A DNA stretch of 5,605 bases from Selenomonadaceae bacterium (GTDB taxonomy: Bacteria > Bacillota > Negativicutes > Selenomonadales > Selenomonadaceae), in contig JAFUTM010000006.1 in the NCBI GenBank assembly GCA_017484235.1, positions 1 to 5,605 of the forward strand, read 5' to 3'. This document shows, piece after piece, positions 1 through 5,605 of this stretch; position 1 is the stretch's first letter; each line of letters starts with the position of its first letter. The notes beneath the pieces were generated by a model that saw nothing but the letters and a program-made list of their open reading frames with translations, was not told where the DNA came from and did not search any database. The position numbers and the translations under genes were made by a program.

Positions 1-1
1 A

Positions 2-2788
2 GAGAATGGAGCAGCATCTTATCCAAGCGGTGATTCGTTTACTATGCGCGGACTTAAAGTAAAAATTCCGAAAAAAAATACTCTTACCACTGATCAGCAA
101 ATTGTTGTACAAGGTCTCTACAGCTGGTGGATTGAAGAAGCACTCAAACTTGTTGAAGAATCTTATGGTTTGAGTTTTACAGAAGCGGGCACGACAGTTA
201 AAGAAATAACGTTAAAATTTGAAAATGAACCATATTCCACTACATTAGCCAGCGTAACGCCACATTTTTATGTATTCGGCGGCAAGACCATTAAATTAGA
301 TTTAACAATTAATATGGGTAGATTTAATAATTTATCTTCTTCTGATGTCAATGGCAAAAGTTATGATACATCACTTTATCTTGACAGGACATTGGCGCAC
401 GAATTTACTCACGCCGTTATGGCTGCTAATATTAATTATTTCTCTTATTTACACGACTTTATAAAGGAAGGTGCGGCAGAACTAATTCACGGAGTTGACG
501 ACGAAAGAGAATATTTTATTAATTATTTTGCAAAAAATCCTGATGAGCTTGCCGAATATTTAAGACTTGATGTAAACGTAATGGGCGATACAGGAGAATA
601 TGCAGCCGGTTATATGTTCTTTCGCTATCTGGCTAAACAAGGCAGCTTAAATCCGCCGACAAATACAAGTATAACTGACTCTGGAGACGATACTGTTGAT
701 TCTGGAGACAATGCCGGCAACAATACAGTTGACTCCGGTATGTCTAATACTTCAGTTAAGAGCGGCACGTCCGGCAAGGACAGCTTCTATAATTTTGACT
801 CAAATGTTGAAATAAAAATGTATGCTGGTGACGATTACATATCAAATTATGGTACAAACGTTACTATTGACGGCGGTGACGGCGACGATTATATAGATAA
901 TGGCGGTGATAATGTAACAATCAATGGTGGATCCGGAAATGACACAATTTATTTGACAAGTTATTCAGGTAAAGATAATTTAATTCAATATAGTGCCGGT
1001 GATGGCAACGATATAATCTACAATTACAGTTCAACCGACACAATACAAATCAGCGGCAACTCCTATACAACGACAACCAGCGGTAATGATGTAATTATCA
1101 ATGTTGGAACGGGCAAGATTACAGTAAAGGGCGGCGCAAATCAAAATATAAAAATTAATGGCAGTGAAACATATGTTACACCGACTGTTCCTTCTGGCGT
1201 AACGCCAATTAACATTACTAATAATAATGATAATACGATAATTAGCGGCACGTCTGGTGATGATACTATTGAAAATAATAATAACTATGTCACCATAAAC
1301 GGCGGTGCCGGTAACGATTCAATCAGAAATTACTATAATGAAAATGCAACGATAAGTGGCGATGCTGGTAATGATATTATTGATAATAATTGTAACAATG
1401 CAAGCATAAGCGGCGGCGTGGGCGATGATTCTATATATAATTCTGGTGATAAAATAATCATGAATGGTGACGATGGCAGTGACTATATTTATAACTGGTT
1501 AGGATCAAATATAACGATAAGCGGCGGCACCGGTAATGATTCTATTTACAATTATTATGGTACTAATAATGCGAGCCTCAGTGGCGGCGATGGCAATGAT
1601 TCTATCAATAATTATATTAATAACAACGTTACAATAAACGGTGGAGCCGGCGACGACACCATTACTCTTTCCGGTTTCAATAACAGCAATGTAATCCAAT
1701 ATGCAAATGGTGATGGCAACGATATAATCTACAATTACAGTTCAACCGACACAATACAAATCAGCGGCAACTCCTATACAACGACAACCAATGGTGATGA
1801 TGTGATAATCAATATTGGTGACGGAAGTATTAAGCTAAAAAATGCATATGCTCAGACACTTAACATTATCACTGTCAGTGGCGGGAACAACACATCAATT
1901 GATACAACTTCCGGCGGCTCATCAACAGACACAAATTCCGGTGGCATATCGACTGATACGGAAACCCATACAGAGACAACGACGACTACTCTGCCGAGTG
2001 GACTTAAATATAACAGCAGCAAAACGATATTGACTATTAGTAAAAAATATACTAGTGAAGAGGTTGATCTTGCCGATTATGCGTCGACAGTAAAGACGGT
2101 GAAAGCGACATCTGTCAATAAAGAATTTACAATTTATGGCAATGAATTAGATAATAAAATCACTGTCGGCAAAAAGGCGACGACGGTATATGGCGACGAC
2201 GGCAACGATAATATCACTGGAGGCAAGGGTAATGATGTTCTCTATGGTGAAGACGGTAACGATAAGCTCAAAGGTGGCAGTGGAGCCGATACATTAGTTG
2301 GTGGAGCCGGTAAAAACACGCTGACCGGTGGAGCCGGCAAAGACGTTTTCGTCCACGAAGATGATGGCAGCGATATTATCACTGATTATAAAGCTGGTCA
2401 AGATTCCATAATGATTGAAGACGAAATTGATTCCGTAACCGTTAAAGGCAAAAATGTTATTTTCAACATAGGTGACAGTGCTGTCACTGTAAAAGGTGGC
2501 AAATCTAAAAATATTACGATTATTGATTCTGAAGGCGAGATTATTTCCAACAATAAATACACGAAGTCGACGAAGACGGCTAACTTTGTAGAGGAGACCA
2601 ACGTCGACAGTAATTATTGGTTCGCGACTGAGGATAACTTCGCGACAACCGATATGGATTCTATCATTGAAGTTGACAATAATGATTATTCCGTCGGCAA
2701 ACAGGAATTAATAATTAGGAATTGTGAATTAGGAATGAGGAATTTAACGTTTGCCACGACAAGTCAAGATTCAATTCAATATTCATAA
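2..2788 (+). CDS. RTX-repeat zinc metalloprotease, 5'-partial (flagellinolysin-like peptidase domain)
   Basis: Probably a secreted, calcium-binding protease. Residues are counted from the Met at 44, but the frame is open from base 2, the upstream codons (ENGAASYPSGD) read as protein, and no Shine-Dalgarno precedes that Met, so it is probably internal. Residues 1-200 hold a gluzincin-type domain: HEFTH at 119-123 gives two zinc histidines and the catalytic Glu, and EGAAE at 142-146 gives the likely third ligand. YAAGYMFFRYL follows at 187-196. An acidic Ser/Gly/Asp linker (205-240) leads to spaced RTX turns (about 256-365 and 400-600), a Thr/Ser-rich linker (615-652), six tandem canonical nonapeptides (717-770) and a capping segment ending near 790. 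RTX proteins normally leave by type I secretion using a C-terminal signal. No transporter genes are visible here. The last 25 residues are partly encoded by a repeat element. The domain calls are strong; the substrate is unknown, and flagellin is only a guess by resemblance. Confidence 0.88.
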   Translation, partial: ENGAASYPSGDSFTMRGLKVKIPKKNTLTTDQQIVVQGLYSWWIEEALKLVEESYGLSFTEAGTTVKEITLKFENEPYSTTLASVTPHFYVFGGKTIKLDLTINMGRFNNLSSSDVNGKSYDTSLYLDRTLAHEFTHAVMAANINYFSYLHDFIKEGAAELIHGVDDEREYFINYFAKNPDELAEYLRLDVNVMGDTGEYAAGYMFFRYLAKQGSLNPPTNTSITDSGDDTVDSGDNAGNNTVDSGMSNTSVKSGTSGKDSFYNFDSNVEIKMYAGDDYISNYGTNVTIDGGDGDDYIDNGGDNVTINGGSGNDTIYLTSYSGKDNLIQYSAGDGNDIIYNYSSTDTIQISGNSYTTTTSGNDVIINVGTGKITVKGGANQNIKINGSETYVTPTVPSGVTPINITNNNDNTIISGTSGDDTIENNNNYVTINGGAGNDSIRNYYNENATISGDAGNDIIDNNCNNASISGGVGDDSIYNSGDKIIMNGDDGSDYIYNWLGSNITISGGTGNDSIYNYYGTNNASLSGGDGNDSINNYINNNVTINGGAGDDTITLSGFNNSNVIQYANGDGNDIIYNYSSTDTIQISGNSYTTTTNGDDVIINIGDGSIKLKNAYAQTLNIITVSGGNNTSIDTTSGGSSTDTNSGGISTDTETHTETTTTTLPSGLKYNSSKTILTISKKYTSEEVDLADYASTVKTVKATSVNKEFTIYGNELDNKITVGKKATTVYGDDGNDNITGGKGNDVLYGEDGNDKLKGGSGADTLVGGAGKNTLTGGAGKDVFVHEDDGSDIITDYKAGQDSIMIEDEIDSVTVKGKNVIFNIGDSAVTVKGGKSKNITIIDSEGEIISNNKYTKSTKTANFVEETNVDSNYWFATEDNFATTDMDSIIEVDNNDYSVGKQELIIRNCELGMRNLTFATTSQDSIQYS
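998..1079 (+). repeat. 82-bp perfect direct repeat, copy A
   Basis: Identical base for base to 1709-1790, 711 bases (237 codons) downstream and in the same frame. It encodes GDGNDIIYNYSS followed by TDTIQISGNSYTTTT. Each copy closes one of the two spaced RTX blocks, so the protein appears to contain a duplicated module. Confidence 0.93.
1301..1666 (+). repeat. Spaced RTX repeats, one calcium-type turn per 18-20 residues
   Basis: Seven units lie in the protease gene. Each is a nonapeptide like GGxGNDSIY followed by 9-11 Asn/Tyr/Ser-rich residues. The nonapeptides begin at residues 420, 439, 457, 475, 494, 514 and 533, a spacing of 18-20. Similar units occur upstream at residues 277 and 295. 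A known RTX beta-roll coil is 18 residues made of two nonapeptides, so here every second calcium turn appears to be replaced by an Asn-rich turn. The DNA is correspondingly repetitive, with recurring GGCGGC-GGTAATGATTCTAT-like cores. Confidence 0.8.
1709..1790 (+). repeat. 82-bp perfect direct repeat, copy B
   Basis: Second copy of the sequence at 998-1079, identical at the DNA level including third codon positions. That implies recent duplication or gene conversion rather than selection on the protein alone. The residues on either side are similar but not identical. Confidence 0.93.
2192..2353 (+). repeat. Six tandem canonical RTX nonapeptides
   Basis: Residues 717-770 of the protease read GDDGNDNIT, GGKGNDVLY, GEDGNDKLK, GGSGADTLV, GGAGKNTLT, GGAGKDVFV without gaps. 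This is the GGxGxDxUx calcium-binding beta-roll signature of proteins exported by type I secretion. The segment after it (HEDDGSDIITDYKAGQDSI) resembles the usual cap that follows RTX arrays. Confidence 0.9.
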
Positions 2789-2834
2789 TTCATCATTTGT
2801 TCTATTCATCATTCATCATTCCTAATTCCTAATT
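2713..2834 (+). repeat. Intergenic-type inverted-repeat element, copy 1, overlapping a gene end
   Basis: The left arm at 2713-2744 is 32 bases long, begins AATTAGGAATTGTGAATTAG, and is identical to the left arm of copy 2 at 5275-5306. The right side, about 2784-2834, is built of ATTCATC/ATTCCTAATT-type units on the opposite strand. The outermost 11 bases (2713-2723 and 2824-2834) are exact inverted repeats. The left arm is read in frame as residues 890-901 of the protease (IIRNCELGMRN, then the first base of the next codon), and its stop TAA at 2786-2788 lies in the ATTCATAATTC part. The segment between the arms, about 2745-2770, does not match copy 2. It resembles small non-coding palindromic or MITE-like repeats; no transposase is present. 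Confidence 0.8.
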
Positions 2835-2860
2835 AAAAGAGCGGAGGTTTCCGCTTTTTT
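2835..2860 (+). terminator. Rho-independent terminator of the RTX protease gene
   Basis: AAAAGAGCGGA (2835-2845), loop GGTT, and TCCGCTTTTTT (2850-2860) form an 11-bp stem with a single G-U pair, ending in six T on the + strand. The A-tract on the 5' side would also let it work in the opposite direction. It directly follows the inverted-repeat element and precedes the next promoter by 19 bases. Confidence 0.88.
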
Positions 2861-2879
2861 ATTGCCGCAAGACTTGTAA

Positions 2880-2908
2880 TTGACAGTGAATTGTATTACA
2901 ATTATAAA
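2880..2908 (+). promoter_or_regulatory. Sigma-A-type promoter for the 3D-domain gene and thiD
   Basis: A perfect -35 box TTGACA (2880-2885), a 17-base spacer and a -10 box TATAAA (2903-2908) give one of the clearest possible housekeeping promoters. The start of transcription would be near 2915, leaving a leader of about 28 bases. That is too short for a riboswitch, so no TPP control of the downstream thiD is visible here. Confidence 0.82.
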
Positions 2909-2921
2909 ATAAATTTAAATT

Positions 2922-2927
2922 AAGGAG
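2922..2927 (+). promoter_or_regulatory. Ribosome binding site with long spacing
   Basis: AAGGAG lies 15 bases before the ATG at 2943, longer than the usual 5-10. The start is still fixed: an in-frame TAG (2940-2942) directly precedes this ATG, and the signal peptide begins here. The thiD site is also distant, at 13 bases. Confidence 0.6.
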
Positions 2928-2942
2928 CGTGGCGATTATTAG

Positions 2943-4445
2943 ATGAAACGATTGATTTCGTTGACGATAACGATTGTAGTTATAATGATATCTTTAATGT
3001 CGATTAGTTATGCAGCAGTAGTTAAAGAAGGCGAAATTGGAGCACACGTTGTAGAAGTACAAAGAATGTTAATTGCCAAGGGCTTATTAACTGGCGAAGC
3101 TGACGGAATATGCGGTTTAAGGACAGTTAATGCAATAAAAAAGTTTCAGGCTGCTCAAGGTCTCGTGGTCGACGGAATATGCGGCGATGAAACTTACAAC
3201 TTGCTGGTCGCAACTGTTGATACGACAATCAATATTGATAATACAAATGTGAACGGCGATCCTAATTACGTGATACAGTTTGGAATGCAAGGCGAAGATG
3301 TCGCAGAACTGCAAAATATTTTAATTGCGCTTGGATATATGAGCGGCACAGCGGACGGCATTTGTGGTGAGGCGACAGTTAATGCAATCGCCTATTTTCA
3401 ATCGACTCATGGACTTATAGTTGACGGAATATGTGGACAGACTACTTTTGATGCGATAAATAAAGAGGCCGCCGATTTTACTGCTGGTAATAAGAGTGCT
3501 GCCGCCCAAAATAATAAATCTGACTCAAATAATGAACATAACAACGACAATAATAATACATATCGTACTAATCATAATAACCGAAATAATAGCACCTCTC
3601 CATCAATAGTCAGCGGTATTATTGAGTTTGGTATGCAAGGTGCCAACGTTACAGCGCTTCAAAAAAGATTAATTGCTCTCGGATTTTTAGGCGGCGAGGC
3701 TGACGGCATAGTTGGTGACGCGACTGTTGCAGCGATTAAAAAATTCCAGATTAGCTGTGGACTGCCTGCAGACGGTATTGCTGGTGCTCTTACTATCGCC
3801 AAATTAAATGAGGCTAACCTTAACAGCGTTCAAAATAATAATCAGAGTAACAATTCCAATCAATCCTCTCAGATAGTTGAGAGTGGTGGTTATGCTGAGA
3901 TTGGAAGCGTAATTAAATTTGGTATGCACGGCGAAGGTGTTGTTCTCGTTCAGAGAAAGTTAATCGAACACGGATTTTTAAGCGGCGAGGCTGACGGAAT
4001 TGCCGGCAATTCTACGATTTCGGCAATTAAAAAATTTCAATCCAGTGTAGGGCTTGAACCCACCGGCATATGTGACTTGCAGACCTATGCCGCGCTGGAA
4101 AATGCGGATTATAATATTTCTGATACCAGCTGGAGTAATACATCTGAGCGAATACCTTCATTTAAAAGAACTGTTTACGTTGAAGCTACGGCCTACAGCC
4201 GCTTTGATGCAGGTGTCGGAACGCATACTGCCAGAGGCAATCCTGTTCGACGTGGAATAATTGCGGTTGATCCACTTTTTATTCCACTCGGCACGCGAGT
4301 TTACATTCCTGGCTACGGTGAGGCTATTGCTGACGATACGGGCGATGCCATTAAGGGAAATCGCATTGATATAGCTTTTGATACTTACGAGGAAGCGATA
4401 AGATTTGGTCGTCAATCTATTGAAATTTATATTTTGGACGACTAA
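2943..4445 (+). CDS. Secreted peptidoglycan-binding protein with C-terminal 3D domain (probable wall hydrolase)
   Basis: A 500-residue exported wall protein. Residues 1-24 form a signal peptide: MKR, a hydrophobic stretch, then cleavage likely after SYA. Four PG_binding_1 domains follow, at about 29-88, 112-171, 226-288 and 323-385, each with paired DGIxG and AIxxFQxxxGL motifs. They are joined by Asn/Ser-rich linkers (183-220, 292-312). Residues 410-498 are a 3D domain, the double-psi barrel of YabE/YocH/RpfB-type proteins and related to the MltA lytic transglycosylase fold. Its three hallmark aspartates are at AVDP (D443), ADDTG (D465) and NRID (D476), alongside IPLGTRVYIPGYG. The usual DTGGAIKG reads DTGDAIKG here. 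The likely role is binding peptidoglycan and cleaving glycan strands in the envelope. The catalytic activity is inferred from the family. It is the first gene of a probable operon with thiD, 19 bases downstream. Confidence 0.92.
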   Translation: MKRLISLTITIVVIMISLMSISYAAVVKEGEIGAHVVEVQRMLIAKGLLTGEADGICGLRTVNAIKKFQAAQGLVVDGICGDETYNLLVATVDTTINIDNTNVNGDPNYVIQFGMQGEDVAELQNILIALGYMSGTADGICGEATVNAIAYFQSTHGLIVDGICGQTTFDAINKEAADFTAGNKSAAAQNNKSDSNNEHNNDNNNTYRTNHNNRNNSTSPSIVSGIIEFGMQGANVTALQKRLIALGFLGGEADGIVGDATVAAIKKFQISCGLPADGIAGALTIAKLNEANLNSVQNNNQSNNSNQSSQIVESGGYAEIGSVIKFGMHGEGVVLVQRKLIEHGFLSGEADGIAGNSTISAIKKFQSSVGLEPTGICDLQTYAALENADYNISDTSWSNTSERIPSFKRTVYVEATAYSRFDAGVGTHTARGNPVRRGIIAVDPLFIPLGTRVYIPGYGEAIADDTGDAIKGNRIDIAFDTYEEAIRFGRQSIEIYILDD

Positions 4446-4451
4446 GAGGAG
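4446..4451 (+). promoter_or_regulatory. Ribosome binding site of thiD
   Basis: GAGGAG begins immediately after the stop codon of the upstream gene (TAA, 4443-4445) and lies 13 bases before the ATG at 4465. No promoter fits in the 19-base gap, which supports cotranscription with the 3D-domain gene. Confidence 0.65.
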
Positions 4452-4464
4452 ATGATAATATTTT

Positions 4465-5271
4465 ATGAACAAGACTTTAAAAACGGTTTTAACAATTGCT
4501 GGAAGTGATTGCAGCGGTGGTGCCGGCGTTCAGGCTGATTTAAAGACTATGCTTGCCAATGGCGTATATGGAATGTCGGCAATTACCGCATTGACGGCAC
4601 AAAATACTTTGGGCGTGAAGGATATTATGAATGTTACGCCGGATTTTCTGGCTGCCCAGCTTGATTCAGTTTTTACAGATATTTTTCCTGATGCCGTTAA
4701 AATTGGTATGGTATCAGAGGCTTCATTGATTGAAGTTATCGGCGATAAATTGAAGCAGTATAATGCAAAAAATATTGTGGTCGATCCGGTAATGGTCGCA
4801 ACCAGTGGTGCAAAATTAATTGACGACAACGCTATTAATAAATTAACTTCTGTTTTATTTCCATTGGCCACTGTTATTACTCCGAACGTCTTTGAACTGG
4901 CAGTGTTAGTTCATCAGTCGCCGGACGATATAAAAACTAAATCCGATATGGAGATTGCCTCCGAACGTGCATTTACTAAGTATGGCTGCGCTGTTCTTGC
5001 GAAGGGTGGACATTTCAAGAGTACGGCTACTGACTTACTTTGTAATGAAGATGGATTTAATTGGTTTTATGGCGAACGAATCGAGACGGAAAATACTCAC
5101 GGTACTGGTTGTACATTGTCTTCGGCAATTGCTTCTAATCTCGCAAAGGAAATGCCGCTGATTATTGCGATTGATAAAGCGAAAAAGTATTTGACTGCTG
5201 CGCTTTCTACAGGATTAAATCTTGGTCGTGGCAGTGGTCCACTCGATCACGGCTTTAATGTCAACATTTAA
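4465..5271 (+). CDS. thiD: Hydroxymethylpyrimidine/phosphomethylpyrimidine kinase
   Basis: A cytoplasmic enzyme that phosphorylates 4-amino-5-hydroxymethyl-2-methylpyrimidine (HMP) and then HMP phosphate, giving the pyrophosphate used in thiamine synthesis. The 268 residues match the family length (about 260-270) and the ribokinase-like fold. The visible motifs are AGSDCSGGAGVQADLKT (12-28), YGMSAITALTAQNT (35-48) with the substrate-binding Gln, VVDPVMVATSG (105-115), TPN (139-141), AKGGH (179-183), the anion-hole and catalytic HGTGCTLSSAIA (212-223), and GSGPLDH (256-262). The segment after TPN reads VFELAVLV instead of the commoner xPEAExL, a mild divergence. Some PdxK-type pyridoxal kinases of Firmicutes share this fold and are annotated as ThiD, so a pyridoxine role cannot be fully excluded. 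No other thiamine genes or TPP riboswitch are in the window. A repeat element begins 3 bases after its stop, and no separate terminator is seen. Confidence 0.95.
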   Translation: MNKTLKTVLTIAGSDCSGGAGVQADLKTMLANGVYGMSAITALTAQNTLGVKDIMNVTPDFLAAQLDSVFTDIFPDAVKIGMVSEASLIEVIGDKLKQYNAKNIVVDPVMVATSGAKLIDDNAINKLTSVLFPLATVITPNVFELAVLVHQSPDDIKTKSDMEIASERAFTKYGCAVLAKGGHFKSTATDLLCNEDGFNWFYGERIETENTHGTGCTLSSAIASNLAKEMPLIIAIDKAKKYLTAALSTGLNLGRGSGPLDHGFNVNI

Positions 5272-5274
5272 TCT

Positions 5275-5373
5275 AATTAGGAATTGTGAATTAGGAATGA
5301 GGAATTAAAATAATGCGTAATTCGTAATGTACAATTAAAATAATTCCTCATTCATCATTCCTCATTCATAATT
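5275..5373 (+). repeat. Intergenic inverted-repeat element, copy 2
   Basis: The left arm 5275-5306 (32 bases) is identical to 2713-2744. The right arm 5342-5373 is its inverted partner, matching at 26 of 32 positions with a perfect 12-base inner part (GAATGAGGAATT). The 35-base loop contains GCGTAATTCGTAATGTAC. Placed between thiD and the next promoter, and followed by TTTTT at 5383-5387, the hairpin could serve as the thiD transcript end, since no ordinary terminator is visible. Only this and two promoter boxes occupy the 195-base gap. Confidence 0.85.
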
Positions 5374-5395
5374 AATAATAAATTTTTAGAAAATA

Positions 5396-5423
5396 TTGAC
5401 GAGTTTAAAATTTGTGATAAAAT
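5396..5423 (+). promoter_or_regulatory. Sigma-A-type promoter of the rubredoxin-like gene
   Basis: A -35 box TTGACG (5396-5401), a 16-base spacer and a -10 box TAAAAT (5418-5423) preceded by TGA, which forms an extended -10. Transcription would begin near 5430, about 37 bases before the ATG. Confidence 0.7.
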
Positions 5424-5453
5424 GTGATTAAGATAGTTAGACATTTTATTTGT

Positions 5454-5459
5454 GAGGTG
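5454..5459 (+). promoter_or_regulatory. Ribosome binding site of the rubredoxin-like gene
   Basis: GAGGTG lies 7 bases before the ATG at 5467. This is ideal spacing and suggests the gene's translation signals are intact even though its coding region is not. Confidence 0.7.
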
Positions 5460-5466
5460 CATTTTT

Positions 5467-5605
5467 ATGAAGTATGTGTGTAATGTATGGGGCTACGAGT
5501 ATGACGAAGAACCCGGCGATCCTGCTAACGGTATTGAGCCTGGCACCAAAGTTGAAGACCTGCCAGAAGATTGGGTCTGACCACTTTTCGGCGTCGGCAA
5601 AGATG
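5467..5605 (+). pseudogene. Rubredoxin-like gene with three of four iron ligands lost and an in-frame TGA; 3'-partial
   Basis: Rubredoxin is a cytoplasmic electron carrier of about 52 residues in which four cysteines (C-x2-C...C-x2-C) hold one iron. Here the fold signature is easy to recognise: MKYVCNV.GYEYDEEPGD, then NGIEPGT and EDLPEDWV.PL.GVGKD, with no insertions or deletions and with the canonical ligand positions 5, 8, 38 and 41. Only Cys5 (TGT, 5479-5481) remains. Position 8 is Trp (TGG, 5488-5490), position 38 is TGA (5578-5580) and position 41 is Phe (TTC, 5587-5589). Each is one base from a Cys codon. Position 29 is Val where Phe is usual. Read with the standard code the product stops at 37 residues and could not bind iron. 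Promoter and ribosome binding site look intact. The window ends at codon 46, so the 3' end is unseen. A decaying copy or consensus errors are likeliest; a metal-free relative with recoded TGA is possible but less so. Confidence 0.7.

Noticed and set aside
71..78. Run of eight A in the protease gene as a possible phase-variation tract
   Set aside because: It is short, lies in Lys/Asn codons of an AT-rich gene, and nothing else indicates slippage.
2713..2834. Could the clustered ATTCATC/AATTAGG units be a CRISPR array or an iteron origin?
   Set aside because: The units are adjoining short degenerate motifs without unique spacers, no replication or cas gene is near, and the second copy at 5275-5373 shows a mobile-type palindromic layout.
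2886..2942. Riboswitch or leader regulation ahead of the 3D-domain/thiD unit
   Set aside because: The predicted leader is only about 28 bases and lacks TPP-riboswitch motifs.
4158..4472. Reverse-strand open frame of 104 codons
   Set aside because: It lies fully across the well-supported 3D domain and thiD start, has no ribosome binding site and no recognisable protein motif. It is a shadow of the + strand genes.
4530..4871. Reverse-strand open frame of 113 codons
   Set aside because: It is antisense to conserved thiD motifs, with low-complexity composition and no start signals.
5467..5605. TGA in the rubredoxin gene as a genuine selenocysteine codon
   Set aside because: Two other ligand cysteines are also replaced, by Trp and Phe, so a lone Sec would not restore the iron site. 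I see no clear SECIS-like hairpin in the 25 bases available after it.

Overview
The window looks like a stretch of chromosome from a low-GC, anaerobic Firmicute with an outer membrane, most likely of the Negativicutes (Selenomonas/Anaerovibrio-like). This is an inference. It rests on the AT-rich composition, clear sigma-A promoters and AG-rich ribosome binding sites, a large RTX metalloprotease of a kind exported by type I secretion, a Firmicute-style 3D-domain cell-wall enzyme, and a rubredoxin-like gene. Everything recognisable is on the + strand.

Layout. (1) 2-2788: 3' part of a gene for an RTX protein. It has a HEFTH zinc-metallopeptidase domain, two long blocks of widely spaced RTX turns, a compact array of six canonical RTX nonapeptides and a C-terminal tail. 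The reading frame is open to the left edge, so the true start is probably outside the window. (2) 2713-2834: an inverted-repeat element (copy 1) overlapping the 3' end of that gene. It supplies about 12 codons and apparently the stop codon. A rho-independent terminator follows at once (2835-2860). (3) 2880-4445: promoter, then a secreted protein with four peptidoglycan-binding domains and a C-terminal 3D domain. (4) 4465-5271: thiD, 19 bases downstream of it and probably cotranscribed. (5) 5275-5373: copy 2 of the repeat, starting 3 bases after thiD. (6) 5396-5605: a good promoter and ribosome binding site, then a rubredoxin gene in which three of the four iron-binding cysteine codons are replaced (TGG, TGA, TTC). 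It runs off the right edge.

The genes do not form one pathway. The RTX protease and the 3D-domain protein both point to surface or extracellular activity. ThiD belongs to thiamine synthesis and probably shares a transcript with the wall enzyme by position only. The items most worth a second look are the rubredoxin that has lost its metal ligands while keeping its scaffold, the repeat that has become the 3' end of the protease gene, and the 18-20-residue RTX repeat that carries only one calcium-type turn per coil.
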